Below, in pieces: positions 54,676-64,000 of a DNA stretch of 64,000 bases; position 1 is the first letter of the stretch, and each line of letters starts with the position of its first letter. Below the pieces are notes generated by a model that worked only from the letters and a program-made list of their open reading frames with translations, was not told the origin of the DNA and did no database searches. Location of the stretch: NCBI GenBank assembly GCA_003255065.1, contig QAOA01004387.1, positions 99,327 to 163,326 of the forward strand, written 5' to 3'. The translations under genes were made by a program, and so were the position numbers. The DNA comes from Cercis canadensis. Its lineage: Eukaryota; Streptophyta; Magnoliopsida; Fabales; Fabaceae.

Positions 54676-55995
54676 GTGCAATTTTCTCTATCTCACAATG
54701 TTATTTTTCAGGATCTAACCACCAAGAAACTGATTGGTGAAGGTCACTACCTAAATGGGCTGTATTATTTTTCAAAGGATCTGAATGTTCCAAAAGGATT
54801 CCAAGTCCATTCAAATCTAGAACATCAATTGTGGCACCAACGTCTAACTCATCCCTCTGAATCTGTTTTGTCCACCTTGTTTCCTAGTTTATGCAAATCC
54901 TCACTTATATGTGAAATTTGTCATTTGTCCAAATTTATTAGACTTCCTTTTAATTCTTCCATGTCTAGAGCTAGCAAGCTTTTTGAAATGGTGCACTCTG
55001 ATGTTTGGGGACCTGCACCTCTAGAATCTTTTGATTGCTATAGGTACTATATTACTTTTGTTGATGATTTTTCAAGAGTAACTTGGTTGTATCTCCTAAA
55101 ATTCAAAAGTGAAGTCATGGATGCTTTCAAGAATTTTCATAATCTTGTCATAAACCAGTTTTCATCTTAAATTCACATACTAAGGTCTGACAATGGCATT
55201 GAATATACATCCAAAAACATGATTGACTATTTGAGCACTCATGGCATTATGCATCAAACAAGTTGTGTAGGTACTCCTCAACAAAATAGAATTGCCGAAA
55301 GGAAGAATAGGGATCTACTTGAAAAAACTAGGGCTCTAATGTTACAAATGAATGTGCCTAAGAGATTTTGGTCTCAAAGAGTTCTTGCCGCAATCTATCT
55401 TATCAACAGACTGCCTAGTCGTGTTCTGGATTCAAAATCTCCACATGAGGTCATGAAAAACAAAAAATTTAACCTTTCCCATCTAAGAACCTTTAGCTAT
55501 ACTTGTTATGCTCATATCCAATCCCATCACCGAGACAAACTAGATCCCAAAGCAGTCAAATGTGTTTTCATGGGTTATTTCTCCACTAAAAAAGGTTACA
55601 AATGCTACAATCCATCTTCTAGAAAGTTGTTTGTTTCAAGAGATGTAAGATTTGATGAGACCAAACCTTATTTCAACAAAATATTAGATCAAAATCGTCT
55701 TGGGGAGCATTTACTAGATTTGTTTCCATTACCAACTACAGTGGAATCTAGTGACCATGTACTTTCAGTACCTCATGACAGTAATTCTCATGCAACCAGT
55801 ATTGACAACATGAGTGTTGTAAATGAAACTGAAGTCTCACAAGTGGTTTCCCATGACAATAACACTTCAGCTATAGAAGAGAGTGGAGTTAAACCTTCTG
55901 TGGTTTTAGCTCAACCTCAAAGGAATCCAACTAGAGATAGACATCCACCACCAAGGCTGCAAGACTATGCAACATACAATGTTGAAGCATTATGA
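54676..55995 (+). pseudogene. Copia-2b integrase
   Basis: HHCC region and core in frame from LWHQRLTHPSES through VHSDVWGPAPLES and VDDFSRVTWLYLLKF to a TAA at 55168. It continues after the stop with RSDNGIEYTS and PQQNRIAERKNRD (Arg for Gly), then LDPKAVKCVFMGYFSTKKGY and RNPTRDRHPPPRLQDYATYN to a stop at 55993. Confidence 0.9.
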
Positions 55996-56048
55996 GATTG
56001 TAGTTAGGGACTCAATGTGAAGAATCAAGCAAATAGAAGCTCTCAGGG

Positions 56049-56150
56049 GATCCAGCGCCCAGCGCCAACGTCGCAGCACCTAGCGCTAGGCACCCCAAGC
56101 CAAACAATTTCTCCAGTAAGCCAGCGCTCAACGCTAGGTACCCAATCCAC
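56049..56150. repeat. GC-rich minisatellite inside Copia-2b
   Basis: Short counterpart of 50868-51080 with the same AGCGCCCAGCGC words. Confidence 0.8.
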
Positions 56151-56199
56151 AAGTTTGTAAATTACTCAAAATTCTCTCACTCTCATGTAGCTTTTCTTA

Positions 56200-57837
56200 C
56201 TAAGCTGTCAAATGAAAGTGAACTAAAAAATTTTGAAGAAGCAAATCTTCAAGATGTTTGGAGGCTAGCCATGGAAGAAGAACTTTAGGCTTTGGAAGAA
56301 AATAAAACCTGGACTGTTGTTCAACTTCTAAAAGGAAAGAAGGTTGTTGGTAGTAGGTGGATCTATAAAACCAAGTTTAATTCTGATGGTTCAATTGAAA
56401 GACACAAGGCAAGATTGGTGGCTCGTGGTTTTACTCAAATATTTGGAGTTGATTATAAGGAGACCTTTGCTCTAGTGGCTAAGATGAGTACAGTCAGAGT
56501 TCTTTTATCTATTGCAGTAAATCATGAGTGGCCTTTGTATCAAATGGATGTAAAAAATATTTTCTTGCATGGAGATCTTGAAGAAGAAGTTTACATGAAA
56601 TTGCCTCCTGGTCATTCACAAGCACAGAATTCAAGTATGGTCCGCAAGCTTCACAAATCCATTTATGGATTACAACAATCTCCACGTGCCTGGTATGTCA
56701 AGCTTAGCTGTGTCCTTGAAGAATTTGGTTTCAAGAGAAGTCAAGCTGATTCTTCCATGTTTGTTTGAATTGGATTAGTTGGTAAATTAGTTGTCCTAAT
56801 CTATGTTGATGATATCATCATCATGGGTGATAATATTGATGAGATTAACACTCTTAAGCATTCTCTTCATCATAAATTTTCCATCAAAGACTTAGGAGTA
56901 TTAAAATACTTCCTTGGGATTGAAATGACTACTTCTTCCAAGGGACTATTTTTAAGTCAAAGGAAATATGTGATTGATTTGCTTCAAGAAGTGGAGATGA
57001 TAGATTGCAAACCAGCTCGTGCCCCACTTGATAGCAAATTGAAGTTGGACTTAGAAGGAACATATCTCAGCAACATCAATTACTACCAAAGACTGGTGGG
57101 TAAGCTTATATATCTCACCATTACTAGACCCCCAATATAACTTATGCAGTCAGCCTTGTAAGCCAATTCATGCATGCACCCACTGAAGCTCACTTAAAAG
57201 TTGTTAAAAGGATTCTCAGATACCTCAAGAGCTCCATTGGCCAGGGAATCATCATGAAGAACAATGGTCATACTGGTATCATGGCATACACTAATGCTGA
57301 CTGGGCAGGGAATGCTATTGACAAAAAATCCACTACTGGCTACTGCACCTTTGTTGGAGGGAACATCGTGACATGGAAGAGCAAAAAGCAAAATGTAATT
57401 GCTTGCTCAAGTGCAGAAGCTGAGTATCCGGCCATGGCTTCCACTGCATGTGAACTCATTTGGCTAAAAGGGTCTTATCTCAGATTTAGGTTTCTTAAAC
57501 AACAAACCGATGTTCTTCTTTTGTGACAATCAGGCAGCTATGCATATTGCCTCTAATCCTGTATTTGGGTTTCTCAAATAACAAATTGATGCTCCTTTTT
57601 TGTGACAATCAGGCAACTATGCATATTGCCTTTGATCCCGTGTTTTATGAACGTACCAAACACATTGAAGTTGATTGTCACTATGTTCATGAACAAGTTC
57701 AGTCCAAGGTGATTCAAACCACATTCACTCCCAGCCATGATCAACTTGCTGATGTTTTCACCAAGTCCCTTTCATTCACTAAGTTTCAACGCCTGCTCTC
57801 CAAGCTTGGATCAATTAATCTCCTTGATCTAGCTTGA
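56200..57837 (+). pseudogene. Copia-2b reverse transcriptase and RNase H
   Basis: After the shared TAG (56286) the frame runs from [20 protein letters not shown] through [20 protein letters not shown] and [12 protein letters not shown] to a TGA at 56766. The YVDD box ([11 protein letters not shown]) follows. The RNase H part has a shift near 57130 (TITRPPI), then NADWAGNAIDKKSTTGYC, SSAEAEYPAMAS, and a partial local duplication near 57490-57620, ending [20 protein letters not shown]. Confidence 0.92.
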
Positions 57838-57844
57838 GGGGGAG

Positions 57845-58143
57845 TATTGGAAGTATTGGTGGCTGCCAGCAGCTCTGCTGTGCTGCCATGCTGCTAGCTG
57901 CTGTGATTAGCTATTGGTGGTTGTCCTTTTTTACACGTTTGGTGTTTGTTGACTTTGTTACTTGTAATCAAAGTTTTTCCTATTTTTAAGATTGTAGCTA
58001 TTGTCCAATAGTCCTTAGATTGACACCAATGGTTATTAACTTGGCCAATAGATATTAGACTTCACCAATACTTGCATATATACCCTTGTAATCATGTAAA
58101 GAAATATATGAGAGAAAAGTTATTCTTTCTATCATTTTCTTTA
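57845..58143 (+). repeat. 3' LTR of Copia-2b
   Basis: Starts TATTGGAAGTATTGGTGGC after GAGGGGGAG. The later part (AATATATGAGAGAAAAGTTATTC) matches the family. The right end is approximate because the terminal CTACA is not preserved. Confidence 0.75.
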
Positions 58144-58149
58144 GTCCAC

Positions 58150-58775
58150 TACAAATTGGTAAGATGATTGGGAGACCTTCTCACCAACTGGAAAGCATAG
58201 GTATTTCCCAAGAGAGCTTGACGATTTTATACCCAACAAACCAGATATAGTATTTAGTAAGTTTGTGTCCATGTTGGATGAGAACCACAGCTTCGATTTC
58301 TTTTAAGTTGAAATTGAGACCAAAAGCCTCGCAAAAGTTTGACATGGCATTATTAATGGAAGCAACATTGCCTTTAACCGCTTTAGCAAAAATAAGTACA
58401 TGATGTGCAAAGAGAAGGTAAGAAATCTTGGGTCCTCTGAAAAATTTGAAAGGTTTCCACTTGTTTTTCTTCACTTCAGCTTCAATGAGCAAAGAAAGGC
58501 ACTCCATGCCGAGAATGAAGATATAGGGTGACAAAGGATCCCTTGTCGCAAACCTATAAGAGGTTTGAAAGTGTTTGTCTTCCTCTCATTACCGAGCACA
58601 TAGTCGGAAAGCGTAGAGTAACAAAAGTGAAGAAAATTTCTCAACTGAGGAGGAAAGTTGAAAGCTCAAGGATATTGTCAATAAAATTCCAATTGATCCG
58701 GTCATAAGCTTTGAAGAGTAAAATTCCTGCGTTGAAGTATGATTGGACCATATAAACAAGGAAAATAATAAGAAC
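58150..58775 (-). pseudogene. LINE-type reverse transcriptase fragment
   Basis: Reading leftwards: FNAGILLFKAYDRINWNFID, GLRQG followed by a one-base loss, LSPYIFILGMECLSLLIEAE, then WKPFKFFRGPKISYLLFAHH, where the catalytic FADD is degraded to FAHH, then NNAMSNFCEAFGLNFNLKEIE and, after another shift, LGKYLCFPVGEKVSQSSYQF. The order matches the RT domain of plant L1-like non-LTR elements. Endonuclease and 3' tail are absent. Confidence 0.88.
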
Positions 58776-59481
58776 ATCTAACAATTTAAACTGTGAAGAA
58801 AATATATATATATATATGTACTATAAGGGATGATATCTGGTACAGTACACTTAACAGTTTGTGCCAACAGAGAAGTAACAAACAAGCGTACAGCTTAGGT
58901 AGTAACGTAATATGACCTTCCGATCAAAGTTGAAATTGGAATTGGATTCAAAGACTTATTAATTTGTAGATAATTTTAATTTCGTTATAGATAAATAGAA
59001 TTAAATGTTTTAGCTAAAGATATTCCAGGAATATTAATATTCCTTTGAACAGTAAGTTTCTTTAGCAGATACCAGGTAGAGTATTTTTTTTTCCTTTTAG
59101 CTTATAGGCCAGTACAGAGGCTCAAACCCCTAAACTCCTATTGTGTAACTTCCAATATAAAAAATAATCAAATAAATACCTACTCTCTTTTTGCTTGCTA
59201 AGAAAACAACATTCAACATTCAGTTTATTAAATGTTGGATTGGATTGCTAACCATGATGGCGAAAAAGTCCTGAAAGTCCCGCAGACTCGTGTCCGTCTA
59301 TACGTCCTAGAGCTGGTTTAATTCTGTACTAGAGCTGGTTTAATTCTTAGTGTTTGCTAAATTTACTGCCTGATAGAAAAATGTAGTATCTGCTACATAT
59401 AAACTCCCACCGGGAGGAATATAAATCAAGTAGCCTTGACAAGAAGAAAATGCTTTATTTTTTTGGTTTTTCCTAACGAAA
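58776..59481. other. Spacer, partly duplicated at the right end of the window
   Basis: (AT)n near 58803-58816. The region 59020-59310 recurs, in a different order, at 63510-63690 and 63880-64000. A short direct repeat AGAGCTGGTTTAATTCT lies at 59309-59345. No gene seen. Confidence 0.5.
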
Positions 59482-60740
59482 GCATCCATGTGGCAGAATC
59501 ACTTGACAAAAAAATAGCTGCGCTACCAGCAACACGTGCACGGTGTTCTTGTGATATAGATGAAGAATCTCGAAGTTGTCTTTTTCTTATTGCTACAAAA
59601 TCTCAGCAGGAGAGATAGATATCCCTCGTAGATTGAGAACAGACCTGCTGGCTCTCGAATGTTAGAGATTGATGGAAGGAAAACCTGATAAGAAAAGGTG
59701 GGTAAGTTTGCCACATTTATTTTGTGAAAAATCTGGAAAGTAAGAAATGATCAAGTGTTCAATTGAAAAGTTTGGAATCTAAGCAAGGTTTGTGCACAAT
59801 TGCATCCATGTGGCAGAATCACTTGACAAAATAATAGCTGAGCAACACCTGTACGGTGTTCCTGTGGTATAGATGAAGAATCTCAAATTTACCTGTTTTT
59901 TAATGATGCAAAATCTCAGCAGGTGAGGTAGCTATCCCTCGTAGACTGAGAACAGACCTGTTGCCTCTTTCGAATGTGAGAGATTGGTAAAAGGAAAACC
60001 AGATAAGAAAGGGTGGGTAAGTTTGCCACCTTTATTTTGTGAAGAACTGGAAAGCAAGAAATGATCAAGTGTTCAATTGAAAGGTTCGGAATCTAAAGAG
60101 AGTTTGTGCACAATTGCGTCCATGTGGCAGAATGACTTGACAAAATAATAGCTGCGCTACCAGCAACACCTGTACGGCGTTCTTGTGGCATAGATGAAGA
60201 ATCTTAATGTTGTCTTTTTCTCAATGGTGCAAAATATCAGCAAGTGAGATAGCTATCCCTCGTAGATTGAGAACAGACCTGCTGCCTCTTTCGAATGTTA
60301 GAGATTGGTGAAAGGAAAACCAGATAAGAAAAGGTAGGTAAGTTTGCCACCTTTAATTTGCGAAGAATCTGGAAAGCAAGAAATGACCAAGTGTTCAATT
60401 GAAAAGTTTGGAATATAAGCAAAGTTTGTGCACAATTCCATCCATGTGGCAGAATCACTTGACAAAATAATAGCTGAGCAACACCTGTACGGTGTTCTTG
60501 TGGTATAGTTGAAGAATCTCAAATTTGCCTTTTTCTTAATGGTGCAAAATCTCAGCAGGTGAGGTAGCTATCCCTCGTAGACTGAGAACAGACGTGCTGC
60601 CTCTTTCGAATATGACAGATTGGTAAAAGGAAAACTGGATAAGAAAGGGTGGGTAAGTTTGCCACCTTTATTTTGTGAAGAATCTGGAAAGCAAGAAATG
60701 ATCAAGTGCTCCATTGAAAAGTTTGTAATCCAAGCAGTTA
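59482..60740. repeat. Four-copy tandem repeat, unit about 314-322 bp, alternating subtypes
   Basis: Units start at 59482, 59802, 60116 and 60438 with G(C/T)(A/G)TCCATGTGGCAGAAT. Units 1 and 3 contain GCTGCGCTACCAGCAACACC, while units 2 and 4 have the shorter GCTGAGCAACACC. This alternation shows that a two-unit block of about 635 bp was duplicated. Open frames across them are broken, so I see no gene. Confidence 0.92.
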
Positions 60741-60749
60741 TCCATTTGC

Positions 60750-62460
60750 CCTTTTTTTTCCTCTAAAAATTTCACCAATTATCCATGTTGTATCTCATTC
60801 GTGGACAAAGCACAGTGATGACCAAAAAAAATCACTTGACAAGAGAATAGGTGGCTTACCTAAACATTTTCATTTTAAGGGGATATGATTGACACCTTCA
60901 TAGTTGTGGACGTTCTCCATATCTAGAAGCTATGCAATTAGCAATACTCTTACAATTTAAACTTATTTGTTCGTTTCACTTTGAGTGCGTCAAATTTTGT
61001 AGGTGCTATGTGTTATATTTCCTGTCCTTCTATAGATGCAAAGCTAAATAATAAATAGAATATTGTCTAATTTATGTTCATCATCGAAACTTATGCCTTT
61101 CAGCCTGGCTTTTAATTCAAGAACAAAATTGACATCAGAAATCGCAACTACAAATCTACAACATTTAACATTTCTTGTAGCTGTAGAAAACAAATTGTTT
61201 TTATGTTAGAACAATGACCAGCATCATATATACTAGCAAGTTAATTATATTTAGTAAAAATAAATATTAATATAATATGTGTAGAACAATTTTTAATTTT
61301 TTTAAGACATTTCATATTATATTTTCAATTCAACTTAATTTGATGTTATACGTATCTTAATTTTGAGTTTGAAAGAAAATTAAGAGTGAAATAATTATGT
61401 CGTTTACGTGTATGTATATATAATGAAAATTATATATAAAATTAAAGGCTTTCAAGCTGCAATTACGCCCCGCCCTCCAAAGGTGGCATGGGAAGAGAGA
61501 TTATAAAGTTGCACAAATGGTGGACAAACTTTTTTGATGAACTTATTATCAAACTGAGGTGTATTTATAACCTTTGAATAAAACAAAATAGCAGGAATCA
61601 CATATTCATTAGATGTTAGTTATAAATACACCTTATTTAATAACAAGTTTATCAAAAAAAATTCTAACTATCTTGTATTTTTCTTTCTTTTTTCCCCTTA
61701 AAAATTTCACCAATTGTCCATGTTGTATCTGTTGGAATGGTATCGTGTCTTTTGTAGCTAGTGGGGCATGGGATCCACCATGAAGAAATTATATGAAGGC
61801 ATCCTTTGATTCCTGCACTAAGGATAGTGATGACCAAGAAAATATCAGTTGTTCCTATGCAGACTTTACCATCATGAATATATACGTGGCTTATCTGAAT
61901 ATATTCCCTTTAAGGGGATATGTTTGACACCTTCATAGTTGTACGAGTTCTCTATATCTAGAAGCTATGCAATTAGCAGTACTCTTACAACTGTAACTCA
62001 TTTGTTCGTTGCACTTTGAGTGCGTCAATTTTTTGTAGAAACCATGTCTTTTATTTCCAGCCCTTCTATAGAGGCTGCGCTAATAATAAATATAATATAG
62101 CCTAATATGTGTTCACCATGGAATCTTATGCAAGTTCTTCAGTGTGGCTTTTAAGTCAAGAAAAAAAATTGATATCGGAAGTATCAACTACAATATTTAA
62201 CATTTCTTGTAGCTGTAGAAAAAAAAAAAGTCTTTTATACGTTAGAGCAATGACCTGTATCATATATATTCGCAAATTAATTATATTCAGTAAAATAAAT
62301 GTTTCTATGATATACGTAAAATATTTCTTTTTTATTTCTTTAGATATTTAATATTATATTTTCATTTCAACTTAATTTGCTCTCTTAAGTATCTTAATTT
62401 TGAGTTTAAGAAAATAAATTCTAAGAGTAAAATAATAATTTCTAAAATGTAGACTTCTCA
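60750..62460. repeat. Diverged direct duplication (60750-61440 and 61690-62460)
   Basis: Shared words in the same order include AAAATTTCACCAATT, CATGTTGTATCT, GACACCTTCATAGTTGT, ATATCTAGAAGCTATGCAAT and ACATTTCTTGTAGCTGTAGA. AT-rich and without a supported reading frame. Confidence 0.8.
61527..61664. mobile_element. Small MITE or hairpin element
   Basis: About 45-bp imperfect inverted repeats (GAGGTGTATTTATAAC facing GTTATAAATACACC; TTTTTTGATGAACTT facing AAGTTTATCAAAAAAAA) around a 47-bp centre. Confidence 0.6.
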
Positions 62461-62895
62461 CATATGAGAATATTGAAGGATGTCTTTAATTCATATGCTA
62501 TGTACAGTGCTATGGATTGGTAGTTGAGATGGTTTAATTCTTAGTGTTTGCTAAATTTATGTCCTGACTTGAAAATGTAAGATCTGCTAAGTACAAGCTA
62601 ACATAATTTGAAAGTCGTCTGAATCATTTGAGAAAAAACAATCTAAAAGCAAATAACTAGCAAATACTTGATGTAGTAAATTTATTTATTTATTTGTTTT
62701 TTGGTACATATGATGCTATGGAACTTCGTAGCCTTCACCTCTTACAAACTAGTAAAACCTCTCACCATTAAAACAAAACTAGTGGCTAAGTAATACATTT
62801 AACGATTACGATAATAGGATGATAATTAAGAGGTATAAGCTAATGATGCATGATATTGGTTCATTCGAGGATTTGACAACCTGTGATAGTACTCA
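62461..62895. other. 3' flank of the last gene, no gene seen
   Basis: AT-rich sequence downstream of the minus-strand gene. The part at 62520-62600 is related to 59330-59410. Confidence 0.4.
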
Positions 62896-63362
62896 TTAGA
62901 GGATATTGCAATTCCCATCAACAGTGGTATCACCCCTGCAAGTTGAAATGGCGCTGCACCTTAAAGAGTTCGCTGGATTACCATTAAAATCACTTCCTAT
63001 AACGCCGCACGTGAGAGAGTTCATTAAATTCTTGTCGCGGACATTAGGGTTAAGGACAGAGTTCATTGATTTCTGGTCACGGACAGCTTTCTGTACAGTA
63101 GCAATCTCCTCGGGAGTGAATTTGTACTTGTTGATAGCAGCTGCAACACGAATCTTGACATCGTCTTGGAAGAGGTTGGCTTCTATTCCAGAATTTCTTT
63201 TAGAGTTTTGATCGTTGAGAGCTTTCTCTACACGACCAATGTCCGCCATTGTGAAATTGAACTCCTTAGCAGCAGCTTCAACCCGTTTCTTAAGTTCATT
63301 TGGGATCGTGTTTGACCGAGGCTGAGCGTCTATCCTCCCGGAGTTATATGTTTTAAGATAAT
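62896..63362 (-). CDS. Last exon of an unrecognised protein with two helical repeats and a Cys-containing tail
   Basis: An open frame extends upstream of the first internal ATG (63249) to a 3' splice site (TTGATGCAG) at 63363, so this is a terminal exon and earlier exons lie to the right. It reads YLKTYNSGRIDAQPRSNTIP, then two related segments of about 45 residues: NELKKRVEAAAKEFNFTMAD with IGRVEKALNDQNS, and DVKIRVAAAINKYKFTPEEI with ATVQKAVRDQKS. The shared pattern is a charged helix, an F/Y-x-F-T turn and a second helix ending in A-x-x-D-Q. The tail has four cysteines (LTCGVIG, LRCSAISTC, GNCNIL). I do not recognise the family. A secreted or disulfide-bonded protein is possible but not shown. 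Confidence 0.6.
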
Positions 63363-64000
63363 CTGCATCAACAAAGTCTTTGTTTTAGTACATAGTAGTA
63401 GAAATAAGAACTGGTGTCACATGGGACACCCAAATAGTTGAGCTTTTAAAGTTCGAATCCAATTAAAACCGTATAGATCAGTGGATGTTTTTACGTATAG
63501 AAGCTATCACTTATTGTGTAACTTCCAATATAAAAAATAAAGAAATAAATACCTACTCTCTGTGTGCTTGCTAAGAAAACAACATTCAACATTCAGTTTA
63601 TTAAATGTTGGATTGGATTGCTAACCATAATGGAGAGAAACTCCTGAATATCCCGGAGACGGGCGTCTGCCTATACGTCCTCTATTATTGATCTCATCTT
63701 CGTTGGAGTATTCGAGTGTTGGATGTCCACCAAATTGTGCCATTGGGTTAGTAGGAGGAAAAACAACAAGACCTAACTCTTCTTTGTTTGCTTGCTAGCT
63801 AGTTATACAAACCCTACCTAATCTTCTTTTATACATGCAAGAGAATATATTCTTTATTACAACTTGAATGCAAAAGCTAAAAATAGTCCAGGAATATTAA
63901 TATTCCTTTGAAGAGTAAGTTTCTTTAGCTGATAACATGTAGAGGATTTTGTTTTCTTTTTAGCTTATAGGACAGTACAGAGGCTCAAACCCTTAAACTC
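63363..64000. repeat. Intron or upstream sequence, partly duplicated from 59020-59310
   Basis: 63510-63690 matches 59140-59310, and 63880-64000 matches 59020-59130. The right edge ends where the next match would start, so the arrangement suggests a larger tandem array cut by the window. It presumably contains upstream exons of the minus-strand gene, but none was identified. Confidence 0.6.

Larger units (their letters stand above)
52925..58143 (+). mobile_element. Ty1/copia LTR retrotransposon (Copia-2, element b)
   Basis: 5' LTR 52925-53183, altered primer site AGGTATCAGAGC at 53184-53195, gag from 53269, RT-RNase H to 57837, and a diverged 3' LTR 57845 to about 58143. Closely related to element a in the same orientation. 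Stops and shifts occur throughout. Confidence 0.92.

Noticed and set aside
58181-58534. Independent host gene on the minus strand
   Set aside because: The motifs are those of a non-LTR reverse transcriptase with degraded catalytic residues; it is a LINE fragment.
59482-60740. CRISPR-like array
   Set aside because: The repeats are about 320 bp and directly abut one another with no unique spacers, in a plant nuclear context; this is an ordinary tandem repeat.

Overview
The window is nuclear DNA of a flowering plant, almost certainly a eudicot. It is AT-rich with spliced genes, and it carries UGT85-type glycosyltransferases with the family's single phase-1 intron, a Bowman-Birk inhibitor, TIR-NBS-LRR, subtilase and PPR fragments, and Ty1/copia elements with an initiator-tRNA-Met primer site. 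I cannot name the species. Single N positions at 5498, 19454, 24428, 28463 and 40028 look like scaffold joins, and four of the five have duplicated sequence around them.

Layout. 0-5.9 kb: a Bowman-Birk inhibitor gene (minus strand), a MULE-like element with 9-bp target duplications, and broken pieces of a subtilase and of a TIR-NBS-LRR gene. 5.9-47.5 kb: a decayed tandem cluster of UGT85-like genes of two kinds, all on the plus strand. Type A has three intact reading frames (20446-22254, 25426-27181, 37284-39039) and six broken or partial copies. Type B has one nearly full-length pseudogene (15797-17605), one exon-2 pseudogene and three 3' scraps. B ends repeatedly lie just upstream of A promoters, so the ancestral repeat unit was probably a B-A pair. 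A serine carboxypeptidase-like fragment, foldback elements, MITEs and a 2.25-kb hAT element carrying PPR gene pieces (28959-31211) are embedded in the cluster. 42.1-58.1 kb: one copia element inside a UGT exon, then two related copia elements in tandem. 58.1-64 kb: a LINE fragment, a 320-bp tandem repeat with alternating subtypes, duplicated non-coding blocks, and the last exon of an unrecognised gene (minus strand) with a two-fold helical repeat and a cysteine-bearing tail.

Function. The intact type A genes should encode cytosolic UDP-sugar-dependent small-molecule glucosyltransferases of the UGT85 class; the acceptor cannot be read from sequence. One of them (25426-27181) keeps the sugar-donor box but has Asn in place of the catalytic His, so it may be inactive or changed in function. 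Three intact type A promoters can be compared: two keep a TTGACT W-box and the Asn-bearing gene has lost it. I see no genuinely new multi-gene system. The most unusual items are the Asn-for-His paralogue, two copies of a mini-gene in which a UGT promoter is joined directly to the last 51 codons, the PPR-carrying hAT element, and the unrecognised repeat protein at the right end.
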